NCBI GenBank assembly: GCA_910578495.1
Contig: CAJTRE010000010.1
Location: forward strand, 1-64,000
DNA: 64,000 nucleotides
Direction: 5' to 3'
Origin: an uncultured Dorea sp.
Lineage (GTDB): Bacteria > Bacillota > Clostridia > Lachnospirales > Lachnospiraceae
The position numbers and the translations under genes were made by a program. Within the stretch, counting starts at the first letter, position 1, and each line of letters starts with the position of its first letter. Shown piece by piece: positions 20,069 through 29,219 of this stretch. The notes under the pieces were generated by a model. The model ran no database searches and was not told where the DNA came from. It was given only the letters and a program-made list of their open reading frames with translations.

Positions 20069-20142
20069 TAGCGGGAACTGGATTTGAACCAGCGACACCA
20101 CGGGTATGAACCGTGTGCTCTAGCCAACTGAGCTATCCCGCC
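20069..20142 (-). tRNA. tRNA-Met (CAT)
   Basis: A complete 74-base cloverleaf with acceptor GGCGGGA, D-arm AGCTCAGTTGGCTAGAGC, anticodon loop TTCATAC and T-arm GGTTCAAATCC. The discriminator is A and no CCA is encoded. The G1-U72 pair and three-base D stem argue against an initiator tRNA. It could be elongator Met or an Ile tRNA with lysidine-modified CAT. Confidence 0.93.
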
Positions 20143-20164
20143 ATATTAAAAATATTTAGTATTA

Positions 20165-20237
20165 TGGGACCAATAGGGCTCGAACCTATGACCCTCTGCT
20201 TGTAAGGCAGATGCTCTCCCAGCTGAGCTATGATCCC
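20165..20237 (-). tRNA. tRNA-Val (TAC)
   Basis: A complete 73-base cloverleaf with acceptor GGGATCA, anticodon loop CTTACAA and T-arm GGTTCGAGCC. The discriminator is A and no CCA is encoded. It lies 22 bases upstream of the Met tRNA in the same transcript. Confidence 0.95.
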
Positions 20238-20272
20238 ATATTTTTAAGTTCGTAACCCGAACTCGCTTTGCT

Positions 20273-20302
20273 ATTATACTATTATAAAACACCAAATGTC
20301 AA
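20273..20302 (-). promoter_or_regulatory. Promoter of the tRNA-Val/tRNA-Met operon
   Basis: On the minus strand a perfect TTGACA (20297-20302) is followed after 18 bases by a perfect TATAAT (20273-20278), 36 bases before tRNA-Val. Confidence 0.85.
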
Positions 20303-20402
20303 CACTTTTTTTGAAAAAATTCAAAAAAATTTCACCTATATACAAAAAAGCTGAAATAATATATAATACAAAGCATGTAGTGAATAAGAGGAGGACGACA
20401 CG

Positions 20403-20726
20403 ATGAGCAAAAGCCGGGTGTTTTTGAGAATTATTGTAGGTGGGTATCTGGCCTACCTTGGCGGTGGATTGGTAAAAGACGCATTCATAGATAAACCGGA
20501 GCATTATATAGGATTTATGGCGGCAGGAATTTTATTTCTGATATTTGGATTATGGTGGATGCTTCTGGGCGTCAAGATGGCGGCAAGACACGAGTATGAC
20601 GATCCGGATGATTTGGATGATTCGGAGGATTACGATGATGACGATGCAGCGGATGATATGGCCGATGAGGAAAATCCCGGAATAGAAGACGGAGAATCCG
20701 AGCAGACTACCAAAGAGGAGGATTAG
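20403..20726 (+). CDS. Small membrane protein with an acidic tail
   Basis: A 107-residue protein I do not recognise as a named family. Two hydrophobic segments (about 7-26 and 35-57) form a hairpin in the membrane. They are followed by a tail of about 45 residues made mostly of Asp and Glu, probably cytoplasmic. A GAGGAGG site precedes the ATG. It lies 3 bases upstream of ispF, so it is probably in that operon. Confidence 0.7.
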   Translation: MSKSRVFLRIIVGGYLAYLGGGLVKDAFIDKPEHYIGFMAAGILFLIFGLWWMLLGVKMAARHEYDDPDDLDDSEDYDDDDAADDMADEENPGIEDGESEQTTKEED

Positions 20727-20729
20727 TCG

Positions 20730-21284
20730 ATGCGTGTTGGAATGGGATATGATGTTCATAAATTAGTAGAAGGCAGAGATCTTATCTTGGGCGGTGTTAA
20801 TATTCCTTATGAGAAAGGACTTTTGGGACATTCGGATGCGGATGTGCTGCTTCATGCGATTATGGATGCATTATTGGGGGCGGCGGCTCTTGGCGATATT
20901 GGAAAGCATTTTCCGGATACAGATCCGGCATATAAAGGTGTTTCCAGTATGAAGCTTTTGGAATATGTAGGCGGACTGATAGAGAAAGAACTCTATGTGA
21001 TAGGAAATATAGACGCTACTATCATTGCCCAGAGACCGAAGATGGCGCCGTATATTTTGAAAATGAGAGAAAATGTTGCCGCCATGCTCCACATAGAGGT
21101 GAATCAAGTGAATATCAAGGCGACTACCGAAGAGGGACTTGGATTTACCGGAACGGGCGAGGGTATATCCTCACAGGCAATTGCATGCCTTGAAACCATT
21201 GCAAATTATAGTTACGCAGTGGGACCGGATGAAACGAAAGGCTGTGCCGGATGCGAGGGGTGCCAGCATACAGGCGGCAGATAG
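20730..21284 (+). CDS. ispF: 2-C-methyl-D-erythritol 2,4-cyclodiphosphate synthase
   Basis: A 184-residue enzyme of the non-mevalonate isoprenoid pathway that makes the cyclic diphosphate from CDP-ME-2-phosphate. The metal ligands are in GYDVHKL (Asp8, His10) and the conserved [28 protein letters not shown] closes the CDP pocket. The family normally ends near residue 157-160. Here about 25 extra residues add a CxxCxxCxH cluster at the end, absent from standard IspF. It lies 3 bases after the small membrane protein and 25 bases before the acetyltransferase start. Confidence 0.94.
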   Translation: MRVGMGYDVHKLVEGRDLILGGVNIPYEKGLLGHSDADVLLHAIMDALLGAAALGDIGKHFPDTDPAYKGVSSMKLLEYVGGLIEKELYVIGNIDATIIAQRPKMAPYILKMRENVAAMLHIEVNQVNIKATTEEGLGFTGTGEGISSQAIACLETIANYSYAVGPDETKGCAGCEGCQHTGGR

Positions 21285-21309
21285 GAGCGCCGTTAGAGAG
21301 GACGAGATT

Positions 21310-22347
21310 ATGAAGATTCGTAAACTGGAACTGGAAGAACATGGAAGCACAAGACCGCTTTATGAGGAAATATTTGACGAGGACAGTCCGTCTTTTGTGG
21401 ACTATTATTATACAGAGAAGACAAAGGATAATCAGATCTATGTGTTGGAGGCGGACGGAGATATCCGCTCTATGCTTCATCTGAACCCATATCGTCTAAT
21501 GGTTAATGGAAGCGAGAAGCTGGTACATTACATTGTTGCGGTGGCAACGCAGGAGGCTTACCGTCATAGAGGATATATGAAAGCGATTATTAAAAAAGCA
21601 CTGAAAGATATGTATGATAACGGAGAGAGCTTTACTTTTCTTATGCCGGCGTCGGAGGCAATCTATCTCCCTCATGATTTTCGGACGGTGTATGAACAGA
21701 AGAGAAGATTTTATGTGCCGGAGTCTGAACAATGCGAAGAAGTGGTTGAGGAAGAAGCTGCTCACATACGAGACAGTGAAGTCAGCCGGGCGTCAGAGGC
21801 GGACTGTCCGGAACTGGCGGAGTTTGCGAATGAAAATCTGAGAGAACATTATCAGGTCTATGCGCTTCGAGACGTTCCTTATTATGAGCGTCTGATCAAA
21901 GAGTATGAAAGTGACGGAGGGAAACTCTTGGTACGCCGGATAAATGGCTGTATCGCTGATTGTATGACTTATGTCCCGGATTACAAAGAGGGAGAGGAAA
22001 AACATAAGATTATGGTGCGGATTGTGGATGTGCGCAGGATGTTGATGTCTCTTAGCCTTGAAAGTCTTACGGCAGTATGTTTTCGGATCGTAGATCCTGT
22101 CATTGAAGAAAATAATCAGTGTGTTGTACTCACCGGAACAGAATTTTCGGGAGTTATGCTGATGGAGGGAAAGCCCGGAAACAGCGAAGGAACAATGACG
22201 GTTGCTGCACTTGCAAGTCTGATCTTTGGAGCGGAGTCTGTAGATAAAGTGTGTGAAGAAGACGGCGTAGTGATGTCGGAGCGCATGAAAAAAGAGATGA
22301 TGAAGATCATCCCTCTTTCTAAAATCTATTTAAATGAAGTAGTTTAA
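21310..22347 (+). CDS. GNAT acetyltransferase, Eis-like two-domain type
   Basis: A 345-residue acetyltransferase. The N-terminal GNAT fold has the acetyl-CoA motif as VAVATQEAYRHRGYMKAI near residue 80. The C-terminal 110 residues resemble the sterol-carrier-like lid seen in Eis proteins. The start is set at 21310 because a longer in-frame start at 21139 lies inside ispF. It follows ispF closely and runs convergently into the aminotransferase gene with a 4-base gap. The acceptor substrate is unknown. Confidence 0.82.
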   Translation: MKIRKLELEEHGSTRPLYEEIFDEDSPSFVDYYYTEKTKDNQIYVLEADGDIRSMLHLNPYRLMVNGSEKLVHYIVAVATQEAYRHRGYMKAIIKKALKDMYDNGESFTFLMPASEAIYLPHDFRTVYEQKRRFYVPESEQCEEVVEEEAAHIRDSEVSRASEADCPELAEFANENLREHYQVYALRDVPYYERLIKEYESDGGKLLVRRINGCIADCMTYVPDYKEGEEKHKIMVRIVDVRRMLMSLSLESLTAVCFRIVDPVIEENNQCVVLTGTEFSGVMLMEGKPGNSEGTMTVAALASLIFGAESVDKVCEEDGVVMSERMKKEMMKIIPLSKIYLNEVV

Positions 22348-22351
22348 CCGT

Positions 22352-23440
22352 TTATATACGTGAGAGAACTTCCAGAAGATGCGAGTTGTCTTCTGGGTTC
22401 ATTATACAGAAGCGGATGTATTCACCGGCTAGTGATTCAAAGGAAGAACAATCTCGGATCATTAGTTTTTCTTTTATTGCTCGTTCGAATATATCGGAAG
22501 AAGTAACGTTTTCTTTCGTAATTTGTACTAAAATAAAATTACCGTATGCTTTGTATGGTTTATACTGCGGAAGCTCGGATAATTTTTTGTACATTCTTTC
22601 ACGCTCGGAAAGAATGAGGGTTCGGGTTTCCTTAATATATTCTTTGTCGGAGAGCATTAGTTCTCCGGCATAGGCGCCTATCGTATTTAAGCTCCAAGGA
22701 TTTTGGTGTTCCAACAGAGCCTTTAGAAATGCAGGACTGCTAGTGATTCCGTAACCAAAACGGAGTCCCGGAGCGGCAAAGAACTTGGATACGCCGCGGA
22801 TCACCATGAAATTGTCATAATGTTCTGCCAGTGGGATTGCTGTAATTTCAGAAATGTCGGGGGCGAACTCGGCATAAGTCTCATCGATCATTACGAAAAT
22901 ATCCCGCTTTTTACATGCTTCTAAAATCTCGGTAATTTCCTTGGTGCAAAGCGCAGAAGAAGTAGGGTTGTTTGGATTACAGATAATCACAAGATCTGTA
23001 TCTTCTGAAAATGCCCGGATAAAGTCGGAGACATCCAGAACGAAATCATCGGATTCTTTTAATTGATAGTATTCTGTTGCTGCGCCGGCTAAGGAAAGTT
23101 CCCTTGCGTATTCTGAGTACGTGGGACCAAGGATCAGTGCTTTTTTGGGCATGCGCTGGGAAATCAGCAGGGAGATTAGTTCGGTAGAACCATTCCCAAC
23201 GACAATATGAGCAGGATCGGCGCCGCAGTATGTGCCGATGGCAGATTTTAAGCTGGTGTAATTCCGATCAGGATATCTGCTTATTATATCAAGGTTTTCT
23301 GCCAGTTTCTTTTTGACATTCTTGGAGAGCCCAAGTGGATTCACATTGGCGCTGAAACAGACAATCTCCTCCTTGGGAATGTGATAATACTCTTCGATTT
23401 TTTCCAGGTCGCTGCCATGAAATTCTGTTTTTTTTGTCAT
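22352..23440 (-). CDS. PLP-dependent aminotransferase, CobD/HisC-like
   Basis: A 362-residue fold-type I PLP enzyme. It has an N-terminal HGSDLEKI and FSANVNPLG, GNGSTELISLL at the phosphate-binding loop, NPNNPTS, DETYAEF and the Schiff-base lysine in SKFFAAPGLRFGYG. The N-terminal pattern is closer to threonine-phosphate decarboxylase (CobD) than to histidinol-phosphate aminotransferase, but no cobalamin or histidine gene is nearby, so the substrate stays open. The start follows AAGGAG. It is monocistronic. Confidence 0.82.
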   Translation of the reverse strand: MTKKTEFHGSDLEKIEEYYHIPKEEIVCFSANVNPLGLSKNVKKKLAENLDIISRYPDRNYTSLKSAIGTYCGADPAHIVVGNGSTELISLLISQRMPKKALILGPTYSEYARELSLAGAATEYYQLKESDDFVLDVSDFIRAFSEDTDLVIICNPNNPTSSALCTKEITEILEACKKRDIFVMIDETYAEFAPDISEITAIPLAEHYDNFMVIRGVSKFFAAPGLRFGYGITSSPAFLKALLEHQNPWSLNTIGAYAGELMLSDKEYIKETRTLILSERERMYKKLSELPQYKPYKAYGNFILVQITKENVTSSDIFERAIKEKLMIRDCSSFESLAGEYIRFCIMNPEDNSHLLEVLSRI

Positions 23441-23467
23441 ATCTATGCTCCTTATATGTAGAATTTG

Positions 23468-23632
23468 TGTAACAGTTCAGCCATAGTCGGCAAAATAAAC
23501 GAATCATGCTTGCATGAATGAGTGTATTTTACTGACTATGAGCGGAGCGCCAGATTATGAGCAAAAATAGTTGCACAGCAACGAATAGCAAGTTAGTGCG
23601 GTTTTGCGAATGGCGCGGACTGAACTGTTACA
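23468..23632. repeat. 165-bp MITE-like repeat, copy A
   Basis: The ends are the perfect 13-bp inverted repeat TGTAACAGTTCAG/CTGAACTGTTACA. Inside are two palindromic arms: CATAGTC...GACTATG, and GCGCCA...TGGCGC. It is nearly identical to the reverse complement of 55872-56036 and of the same length. There is no open reading frame, so it would depend on a transposase elsewhere. No clear target duplication is seen here. Confidence 0.8.
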
Positions 23633-23639
23633 TTTCTGG

Positions 23640-23671
23640 TAACTATATCAGCGTATGGCTTAATAGTTACA
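23640..23671. repeat. Short inverted repeat beside repeat copy A
   Basis: GTAACTAT and ATAGTTAC are perfect arms 16 bases apart, directly following copy A. The arms partly resemble the GTAAC end of that family, so this may be a decayed end or relative. Confidence 0.4.
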
Positions 23672-23765
23672 ATTTGTAACAGTTTTTCTATTTCCGGCAT
23701 TGCCATTAGTGTTCAAACAATGCTATAATTCATTATAGTATGTTTTCAAAAAAAAGCAACGAAAG

Positions 23766-26700
23766 ATGCAGGTGTCAGTCTTGAAAAATAAGATTCAAAA
23801 ATTCGCCAAAGGAGACTTCAGACTTGTCAGACCGGAAGTAGTATTTGAGGAAACGAATTTGGTGCTGATTATTGGAGAAGGAGAAGTCTATCGGGGGAGT
23901 TTCTTAATAAAAAGCAATAATGACAGTAGGATACGGGGGATTGTGTACCCGTCTTCTTTTCGTATTCATTTTAAAGACCAGGGATTTGAAGGAAGAAATC
24001 CCAGAATAGAGTTTTCCTATGACGGAAGAGGATTAAAACCAGGACACGTAGAAGAAGGAAAATTCACAGTAGTCTGTACGGGCGGCGAGTATGAATTGTC
24101 GTTTACGGCAATCATTGAAAAGCCGTATGTCATGACGACATATGGTAAGGTGCAAAGTACCGATGATTTTAAGAAACTTGCCATTAAGGATTTTACGGAA
24201 GCGGCGAGATTATTCCGCTCCAGAGAATTTTATGATATTTTAAAATATGAAAATGAGAGGATTTTCTATCTTTATGACAATATGAGAAAATGGTCCCTTG
24301 GGGATCAGGCAATGGAAGAATTCATGGTAGGTATCAAGCAGAAAGAATGTATTTACCTTACGCTCCAGGGGGAGGGTATGTTGTTTGAGGATGTCCATGA
24401 ATCTACCAAAGCCATGATTACGCTTATGAAAAACACCTGGGGCTATATGCCGATTCATATTGAGACGGATGGAGATTTTTTGAAGGCAGTAAAAACAGAC
24501 ATTACAACGGAAGATTTTGTCGGTAACAGCTATGAGGTGGAATATTTGGTCCGCGCGGAATATTTGCACAGTGGACGTAACTACGGGGTGATTCGGTTTG
24601 TGACTCCTTATGAGACGCTTAGTTATGAAGTGGAAGTGCTGCAGAATCTGCGTTATGACGAGGAACATCATGTACCGGAGTTTTTATTTGCACAGGCGCT
24701 GAAAGAATATGTAGGATATATCGGCGGCAGAATTTCTCTGGAGGACTGGGTGGCGAGCGCCACAGAGAAAATATCTGCAATTCGCAAAATTGAGCCGAAC
24801 AGTGAAATGTATCAGCTTTTGCAGGCACATATTTATCTAATTGGTAAAAAAGCAGAAGACGCAAAATGGATTTTGGAAAATTATAATTATAATCGGTTTG
24901 CCATCGGCAAAGATCCAATCACGAATTGTTATTATCTGTATCTGACAGCTTTGGTGCGCAATAACAGCAGCCATAAAGAACGTGTACTGGATGAAATCGG
25001 TAAAACCTATATGAGACGTCAGGACTCTTGGATGCTGCTGAATATGCTTTTGCATCTGGATACTAGATATCGTAACCCATACAAGAAACTGGAAGTTTTG
25101 GAACAGCAGTTTGAGTTTGAGTTGTGCAGTGTATTGTTTTATCTGGAAGCATATTTGTGTTATCAGGAGAAGCCGACGCTTCTTAAAAAGATTGGGAAAT
25201 TTGAACTGCAGGTGCTTAATTTTGCGGCAAAATACCGTCTGATCACTAAGGAAGTGGCCCTTTATGTCGCTAATTTTGCCGGCCAGCAGAAGGTATATAA
25301 TGAGCAATTGTTCCGTATTCTGGAACGGATTTATGCAATTTACAGCGATTCTATGCTGCTGAATACGATCTGTACACTTCTTATTAAAGGAAATAAAACG
25401 CAGAAGAGATATTTCTCATGGTATCAGAAGGCGGTGGAGGCAGAACTTAAAATTGCTCAATTATATGAATATTATATGATCACGCTGGATACGGAGAAGT
25501 TGAAAGGACCTCTGCCAAGGGCAATCCTTCTTTATTTCCGGCATGGGAATGTGCTGAATTACGAGAAAGCGGCGTACTTGTATGCGAATATTCTGACCTA
25601 TGAAGTAGGCGGGGAAGAAATGTATAAGGCTTATGAAGAGCAGATGGCTGCTTTTACTATGGAACAGTTGTTAAAACGGCATATTACAGAGCCTTTGCGG
25701 GTGCTTTATAAGAAATATTGTAACGAAGAGATGGCGGAGGAATATATGGAAGCAATGCGGGATATTTGCTTCTCTTATTTAGTATCTACGAAAGTACGTA
25801 ATATGAACTGCGTGTTAGTGATTGAAAAGGATGGAACAGTTAGTCAGAGAGTTCCTTATCGTGAGGATGAGCAGGCAATTGTCTATTTGTATGATAAGGA
25901 GTCCCGCATTATATGGGAGTCCGTAGAAGGACGTTATTATACAGATTCGATTCCGTATGAGACGAAGCGTTTGTTTTATGAGCCTCGTTTTCTTGAAATG
26001 TGTCAGGAGTATGGGGCGTCTATCGGTAAATGGAAAGAGACGCAGGAAAAAGAAGAACCGACCATTGAAAATCTTCAAATAAACGGGATTGAAAGATACA
26101 ATGAGAAAGATGTGCTAAAACTTTGCGGCAGAAAGATTGATGAGGATAATTATGTGGAGAATGATTTTCTGACATATCTTTGCTTTGAATTATTTAAGAG
26201 GCGGCAGTATGATAAAACCACACTTTTGTATCTGGCGGAGTTTTACTGTGGGGCAACCGCAGATATGAAGAAGTTGTGGAAGGTTTTGAAAAAGAATGGA
26301 ATTCCGTCGTATAAGATCAGCGAACGCATTATTACGCAGATGCTATTCTCGGAAGATATGTTTGAAGAAGAAGATATTTTTAAAGATTACTATCTGTCAG
26401 ATAATGTTTATTTCCGGTTAAGACAGGCGTATTTGGCGTATGTATCAAGGGCATTTGTTGTCCATGGGCGAGAACTCAAAAAGAGTGTTTTTGAAATTAT
26501 TGCTCATGAATGTGAGCAGAAGGAAGATCTGCCGGATATTTGCCGGATTGCGCTGCTTAAATATTATTCCGGTAAGAGATATTCTCCGGATATGGCAGAA
26601 GTGCTTCATCAGGTGCTGAGAGAGATGTCTGAAAAGCAGATAGTATTTCCGTTTTATATGAATTATAAAGTGGCTTGGCTCAGAGAAGCACAGATTTATG

Positions 26701-27068
26701 ACCGCTCCATGATTTCTTATAAGGGAACACCCGGAAGTAAGGTGAAACTGTATTATAAACTGAAACATGGCAGAAAAGAGCCTTTGAGCTATCAGTCAGA
26801 GAATCTAATACCGGTATATGACAATCTGTACGTAAAACAGTTCATTTTGTACGCAGATGAAGAACTTCAATATTATTTTGAAGAAACTACCGGAGACAAG
26901 GTGTTGACGACAGAGAAGAAGACATTGCGAAGCGAGCATAAAAAGAAAAACGGCAAATACGGAAAAATCAATGCTATGATACGGATGACGCCTGCCAAAC
27001 GTAAGAAAGCAATGCTTGAGTATGAAGAAGAGCTGATTATGGCAGATCAGATATATAAAGTGTATTAA
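23766..27068 (+). CDS. Very large protein of unknown function, DUF5717-like
   Basis: A 1100-residue protein that I match, from memory only, to the Lachnospiraceae-type family DUF5717. It has no signal peptide and no membrane segment. The first 130 residues look like a beta-sandwich (VYRGSFLIKSNNDSRIRGIV). A second beta region lies near 210-290. From about 310 to 900 it is mainly helical with repeat-like character, and a beta-rich C-terminus ends in a basic stretch. The ATG has a weak ribosome site; TTG at 23781 with AGGTG is an alternative start. It lies 24 bases before the next gene, forming a three-gene unit. Function unknown. Confidence 0.7.
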   Translation: MQVSVLKNKIQKFAKGDFRLVRPEVVFEETNLVLIIGEGEVYRGSFLIKSNNDSRIRGIVYPSSFRIHFKDQGFEGRNPRIEFSYDGRGLKPGHVEEGKFTVVCTGGEYELSFTAIIEKPYVMTTYGKVQSTDDFKKLAIKDFTEAARLFRSREFYDILKYENERIFYLYDNMRKWSLGDQAMEEFMVGIKQKECIYLTLQGEGMLFEDVHESTKAMITLMKNTWGYMPIHIETDGDFLKAVKTDITTEDFVGNSYEVEYLVRAEYLHSGRNYGVIRFVTPYETLSYEVEVLQNLRYDEEHHVPEFLFAQALKEYVGYIGGRISLEDWVASATEKISAIRKIEPNSEMYQLLQAHIYLIGKKAEDAKWILENYNYNRFAIGKDPITNCYYLYLTALVRNNSSHKERVLDEIGKTYMRRQDSWMLLNMLLHLDTRYRNPYKKLEVLEQQFEFELCSVLFYLEAYLCYQEKPTLLKKIGKFELQVLNFAAKYRLITKEVALYVANFAGQQKVYNEQLFRILERIYAIYSDSMLLNTICTLLIKGNKTQKRYFSWYQKAVEAELKIAQLYEYYMITLDTEKLKGPLPRAILLYFRHGNVLNYEKAAYLYANILTYEVGGEEMYKAYEEQMAAFTMEQLLKRHITEPLRVLYKKYCNEEMAEEYMEAMRDICFSYLVSTKVRNMNCVLVIEKDGTVSQRVPYREDEQAIVYLYDKESRIIWESVEGRYYTDSIPYETKRLFYEPRFLEMCQEYGASIGKWKETQEKEEPTIENLQINGIERYNEKDVLKLCGRKIDEDNYVENDFLTYLCFELFKRRQYDKTTLLYLAEFYCGATADMKKLWKVLKKNGIPSYKISERIITQMLFSEDMFEEEDIFKDYYLSDNVYFRLRQAYLAYVSRAFVVHGRELKKSVFEIIAHECEQKEDLPDICRIALLKYYSGKRYSPDMAEVLHQVLREMSEKQIVFPFYMNYKVAWLREAQIYDRSMISYKGTPGSKVKLYYKLKHGRKEPLSYQSENLIPVYDNLYVKQFILYADEELQYYFEETTGDKVLTTEKKTLRSEHKKKNGKYGKINAMIRMTPAKRKKAMLEYEEELIMADQIYKVY

Positions 27069-27092
27069 AGCGTTGGGAGAGGAAGAGGAGTA

Positions 27093-28370
27093 ATGATAAG
27101 AGACGGTATTTTAGGCTATGATATAAATGAAAAAAACTGTCAGATTAGTTATTATAATGAAAACAAAGACGAGCCGGAGACGCTTGAAGCTTCGGTGGAC
27201 CGTTATCAGATTCCTCTTATGCTAGGGTATCTTAAAGAACGATGGGTATATGGAAAAGAGGCGAAATATCTGCAGGAAATGAAACCTTCACTGGTAGTCC
27301 CGGATTTGTTCGAGAAAGCAAAACGGCGTGAAAAGGTACGTGTAGGAGCGAAAGCGTATGATGCTGTATGGCTTCTTGCTAAGTTTGTAAGCCTTACGCT
27401 GGAAGAATTTGCGGATATCCGTTTTATTACATTTTCTGTCCCGTACACGAATGTGGATATGTCTAAGCTTCTGAAAGGAATTGGGCGGCAATTGGGTGTG
27501 GCGAAAGAGAATATTGTGGTGCAGGATTATAAAGAGAGCTTCTGTCAATATATGTTCTATCAGCCCAAGGAGTTGTGGCAATATGAATCGGCATTGTTTT
27601 TCTGTGACGGTCAGGTGATAAAGGCGTATATGCTGCGCAAACTGAATACAGCGGCGGGACAGGAGACATTCGTGACGGTGGATGAAGTGGCGAGCGCGGC
27701 AATTGCGGAATATGAAGCAATGGCTCCTATCATGAATGAGGAAAAGGCGAAAAGTGCGGATGAGAGATTCCAGTCGTTTATACAGAGTATATTTGAGAAA
27801 AAGGTAGTTTCTTCTGTGTATTTAACCGGAGAGGGATTTGAGAATGAGTGGTATCCCAATTCCCTCAAGATGTTGTGTAACGGAAGAAGGGCTTTTCAGG
27901 GGAATAGTTTGTACAGCCAAGGAGCATGTTACACTTCTATGAGGAAATGTAACGGCTATGAGGAGCGCCCCATTTATTTGGATGAAACCCGGATGATGGA
28001 ACAGATCACACTTAGGATGCGGGTGAATGGAAAGGAAGGCTGGTATCCGATTGTATCCTGGGGAACTCATTGGTATGAGGGAGACGGACAGTGGGAAGTG
28101 ATATTAGAGGATACGTCTGACATAGAAGTTCATGTGGAAACGTTGACCGGAGACGAGATTCAAGTGGAGAAGATCTCTTTGGAGGGACTTACGCCAAGAA
28201 AAGACTATTCGCTTCGTCTTTCGATTGAAGTGTTTTTCATGAATGAGAGAACATGTAAGATGGTTCTGAAAGATGTGGGGTTCGGTGACTTTTTTGCACC
28301 TACGGATTTCCGAGTAGAAAAGATCATACATTTAGGAGGAAGCAATGGGCAGTTTAATTCTATGTCATAA
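27093..28370 (+). CDS. Unknown protein with Hsp70/actin-like features, DUF5716-like
   Basis: A 425-residue protein that I associate from memory with DUF5716. The start GILGYDINEKN resembles the first phosphate loop of the Hsp70/actin fold. ALFFCDGQVIKAYML and SVYLTGEGFENEW sit where the second phosphate loop and adenosine motif would be. The canonical glycine-rich loops are weakly kept, so ATP binding is uncertain. The last 130 residues are a beta-rich domain reminiscent of an Hsp70 substrate domain. A ribosome site AGGAG precedes it, and it overlaps the next gene by 26 bases. Confidence 0.65.
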   Translation: MIRDGILGYDINEKNCQISYYNENKDEPETLEASVDRYQIPLMLGYLKERWVYGKEAKYLQEMKPSLVVPDLFEKAKRREKVRVGAKAYDAVWLLAKFVSLTLEEFADIRFITFSVPYTNVDMSKLLKGIGRQLGVAKENIVVQDYKESFCQYMFYQPKELWQYESALFFCDGQVIKAYMLRKLNTAAGQETFVTVDEVASAAIAEYEAMAPIMNEEKAKSADERFQSFIQSIFEKKVVSSVYLTGEGFENEWYPNSLKMLCNGRRAFQGNSLYSQGACYTSMRKCNGYEERPIYLDETRMMEQITLRMRVNGKEGWYPIVSWGTHWYEGDGQWEVILEDTSDIEVHVETLTGDEIQVEKISLEGLTPRKDYSLRLSIEVFFMNERTCKMVLKDVGFGDFFAPTDFRVEKIIHLGGSNGQFNSMS

Positions 28371-29115
28371 AAAACGCGCCAGACAGCCCTATGTGATCAC
28401 AAGGGTTCGGATGAAAGTATATACCATTGAAGAATTGTGTTACTATGTATGTAATAATTTATACCTGATTGATTATACGTTTATGAACCATTCCCTTTGC
28501 GAGTGGCTGACAGAGGAGCTGGAACTGACGAAACTGGCGGCTATTTTGAGGAATGCGCTGGCGAGAAACTGTTCTGTGGAACAGTTTATTCTTGCGCTTT
28601 TACAAGGTTCGGATATCTATGGACTTTCTGAGATCTACAAAATACAGGGAATGTTAGAAAAACTTCAAAATCAGAAGGATGTCATGCGTCTCAAATATAA
28701 GGGAGACTGTCTTTTGAAACGGAAAGAATATGCTTCGGCTGTCCTTGTGTATCAGTCTATCGTCAGCGCAGATCGGGATCATACGGTGACCAAAGAATTC
28801 TATGGAAAAATCTATGGATGTCTGGGAACGGCATATGGGAATATGTTTTTGTATGAAGAGGCGGCGGCGGCATATAAGGAAGGCTGGAAGCTTTGCGAGA
28901 ATCGGGATATGATGAGAGCTTATATGTACTGTTGTTATCGTTATATGCCGGAGGCAGATTATGTAAAGATGTTATCGGGAAATCCTCTGTATCTGAGTAC
29001 CGACGCGCAGTTGAAAGAAGAACTCAGACAGGCGCAGAGTAAGGTCAATATGGATGTGGAGGACACGAAGCTGGAAAGCTGGAAAAAAGAATATCGCAGG
29101 ATTGACAATATGTAA
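28345..29115 (+). CDS. Helical-repeat (TPR-like) protein of unknown function
   Basis: A 256-residue soluble protein. The middle (about 110-200) has paired helices of TPR type, for example KYKGDCLLKRKEYASAVLVY followed by a similar pair ending in EEAAAAYKEGWKL. The N-terminal 100 residues are helical without a recognised domain. AGGAGG lies 5 bases before the ATG, which sits within the preceding gene, showing translational coupling. The promoter of the next operon begins inside its last codons. It probably works with the two large proteins upstream. Confidence 0.65.
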   Translation: MGSLILCHKKRARQPYVITRVRMKVYTIEELCYYVCNNLYLIDYTFMNHSLCEWLTEELELTKLAAILRNALARNCSVEQFILALLQGSDIYGLSEIYKIQGMLEKLQNQKDVMRLKYKGDCLLKRKEYASAVLVYQSIVSADRDHTVTKEFYGKIYGCLGTAYGNMFLYEEAAAAYKEGWKLCENRDMMRAYMYCCYRYMPEADYVKMLSGNPLYLSTDAQLKEELRQAQSKVNMDVEDTKLESWKKEYRRIDNM

Positions 29116-29130
29116 AAGGTGTGTTATTAT
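29102..29130 (+). promoter_or_regulatory. Promoter of the amino acid ABC operon
   Basis: A perfect TTGACA (29102-29107) within the last codons of the preceding gene, a 17-base spacer and TATTAT (29125-29130). Confidence 0.8.
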
Positions 29131-29219
29131 AACAGGGAAATTTAGCGTGGTAAAGTAATCAATTGGTAAAGTGGTAAAGCGCTGATTGGTGAATGATTCA
29201 TATGAGGAGGAAGAATACT

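Noticed and set aside
23441..23765. CRISPR array or complete insertion sequence in this 325-base gap
   Set aside because: There are no regularly spaced direct repeats and no transposase frame; the inverted-end repeat explains the structure.
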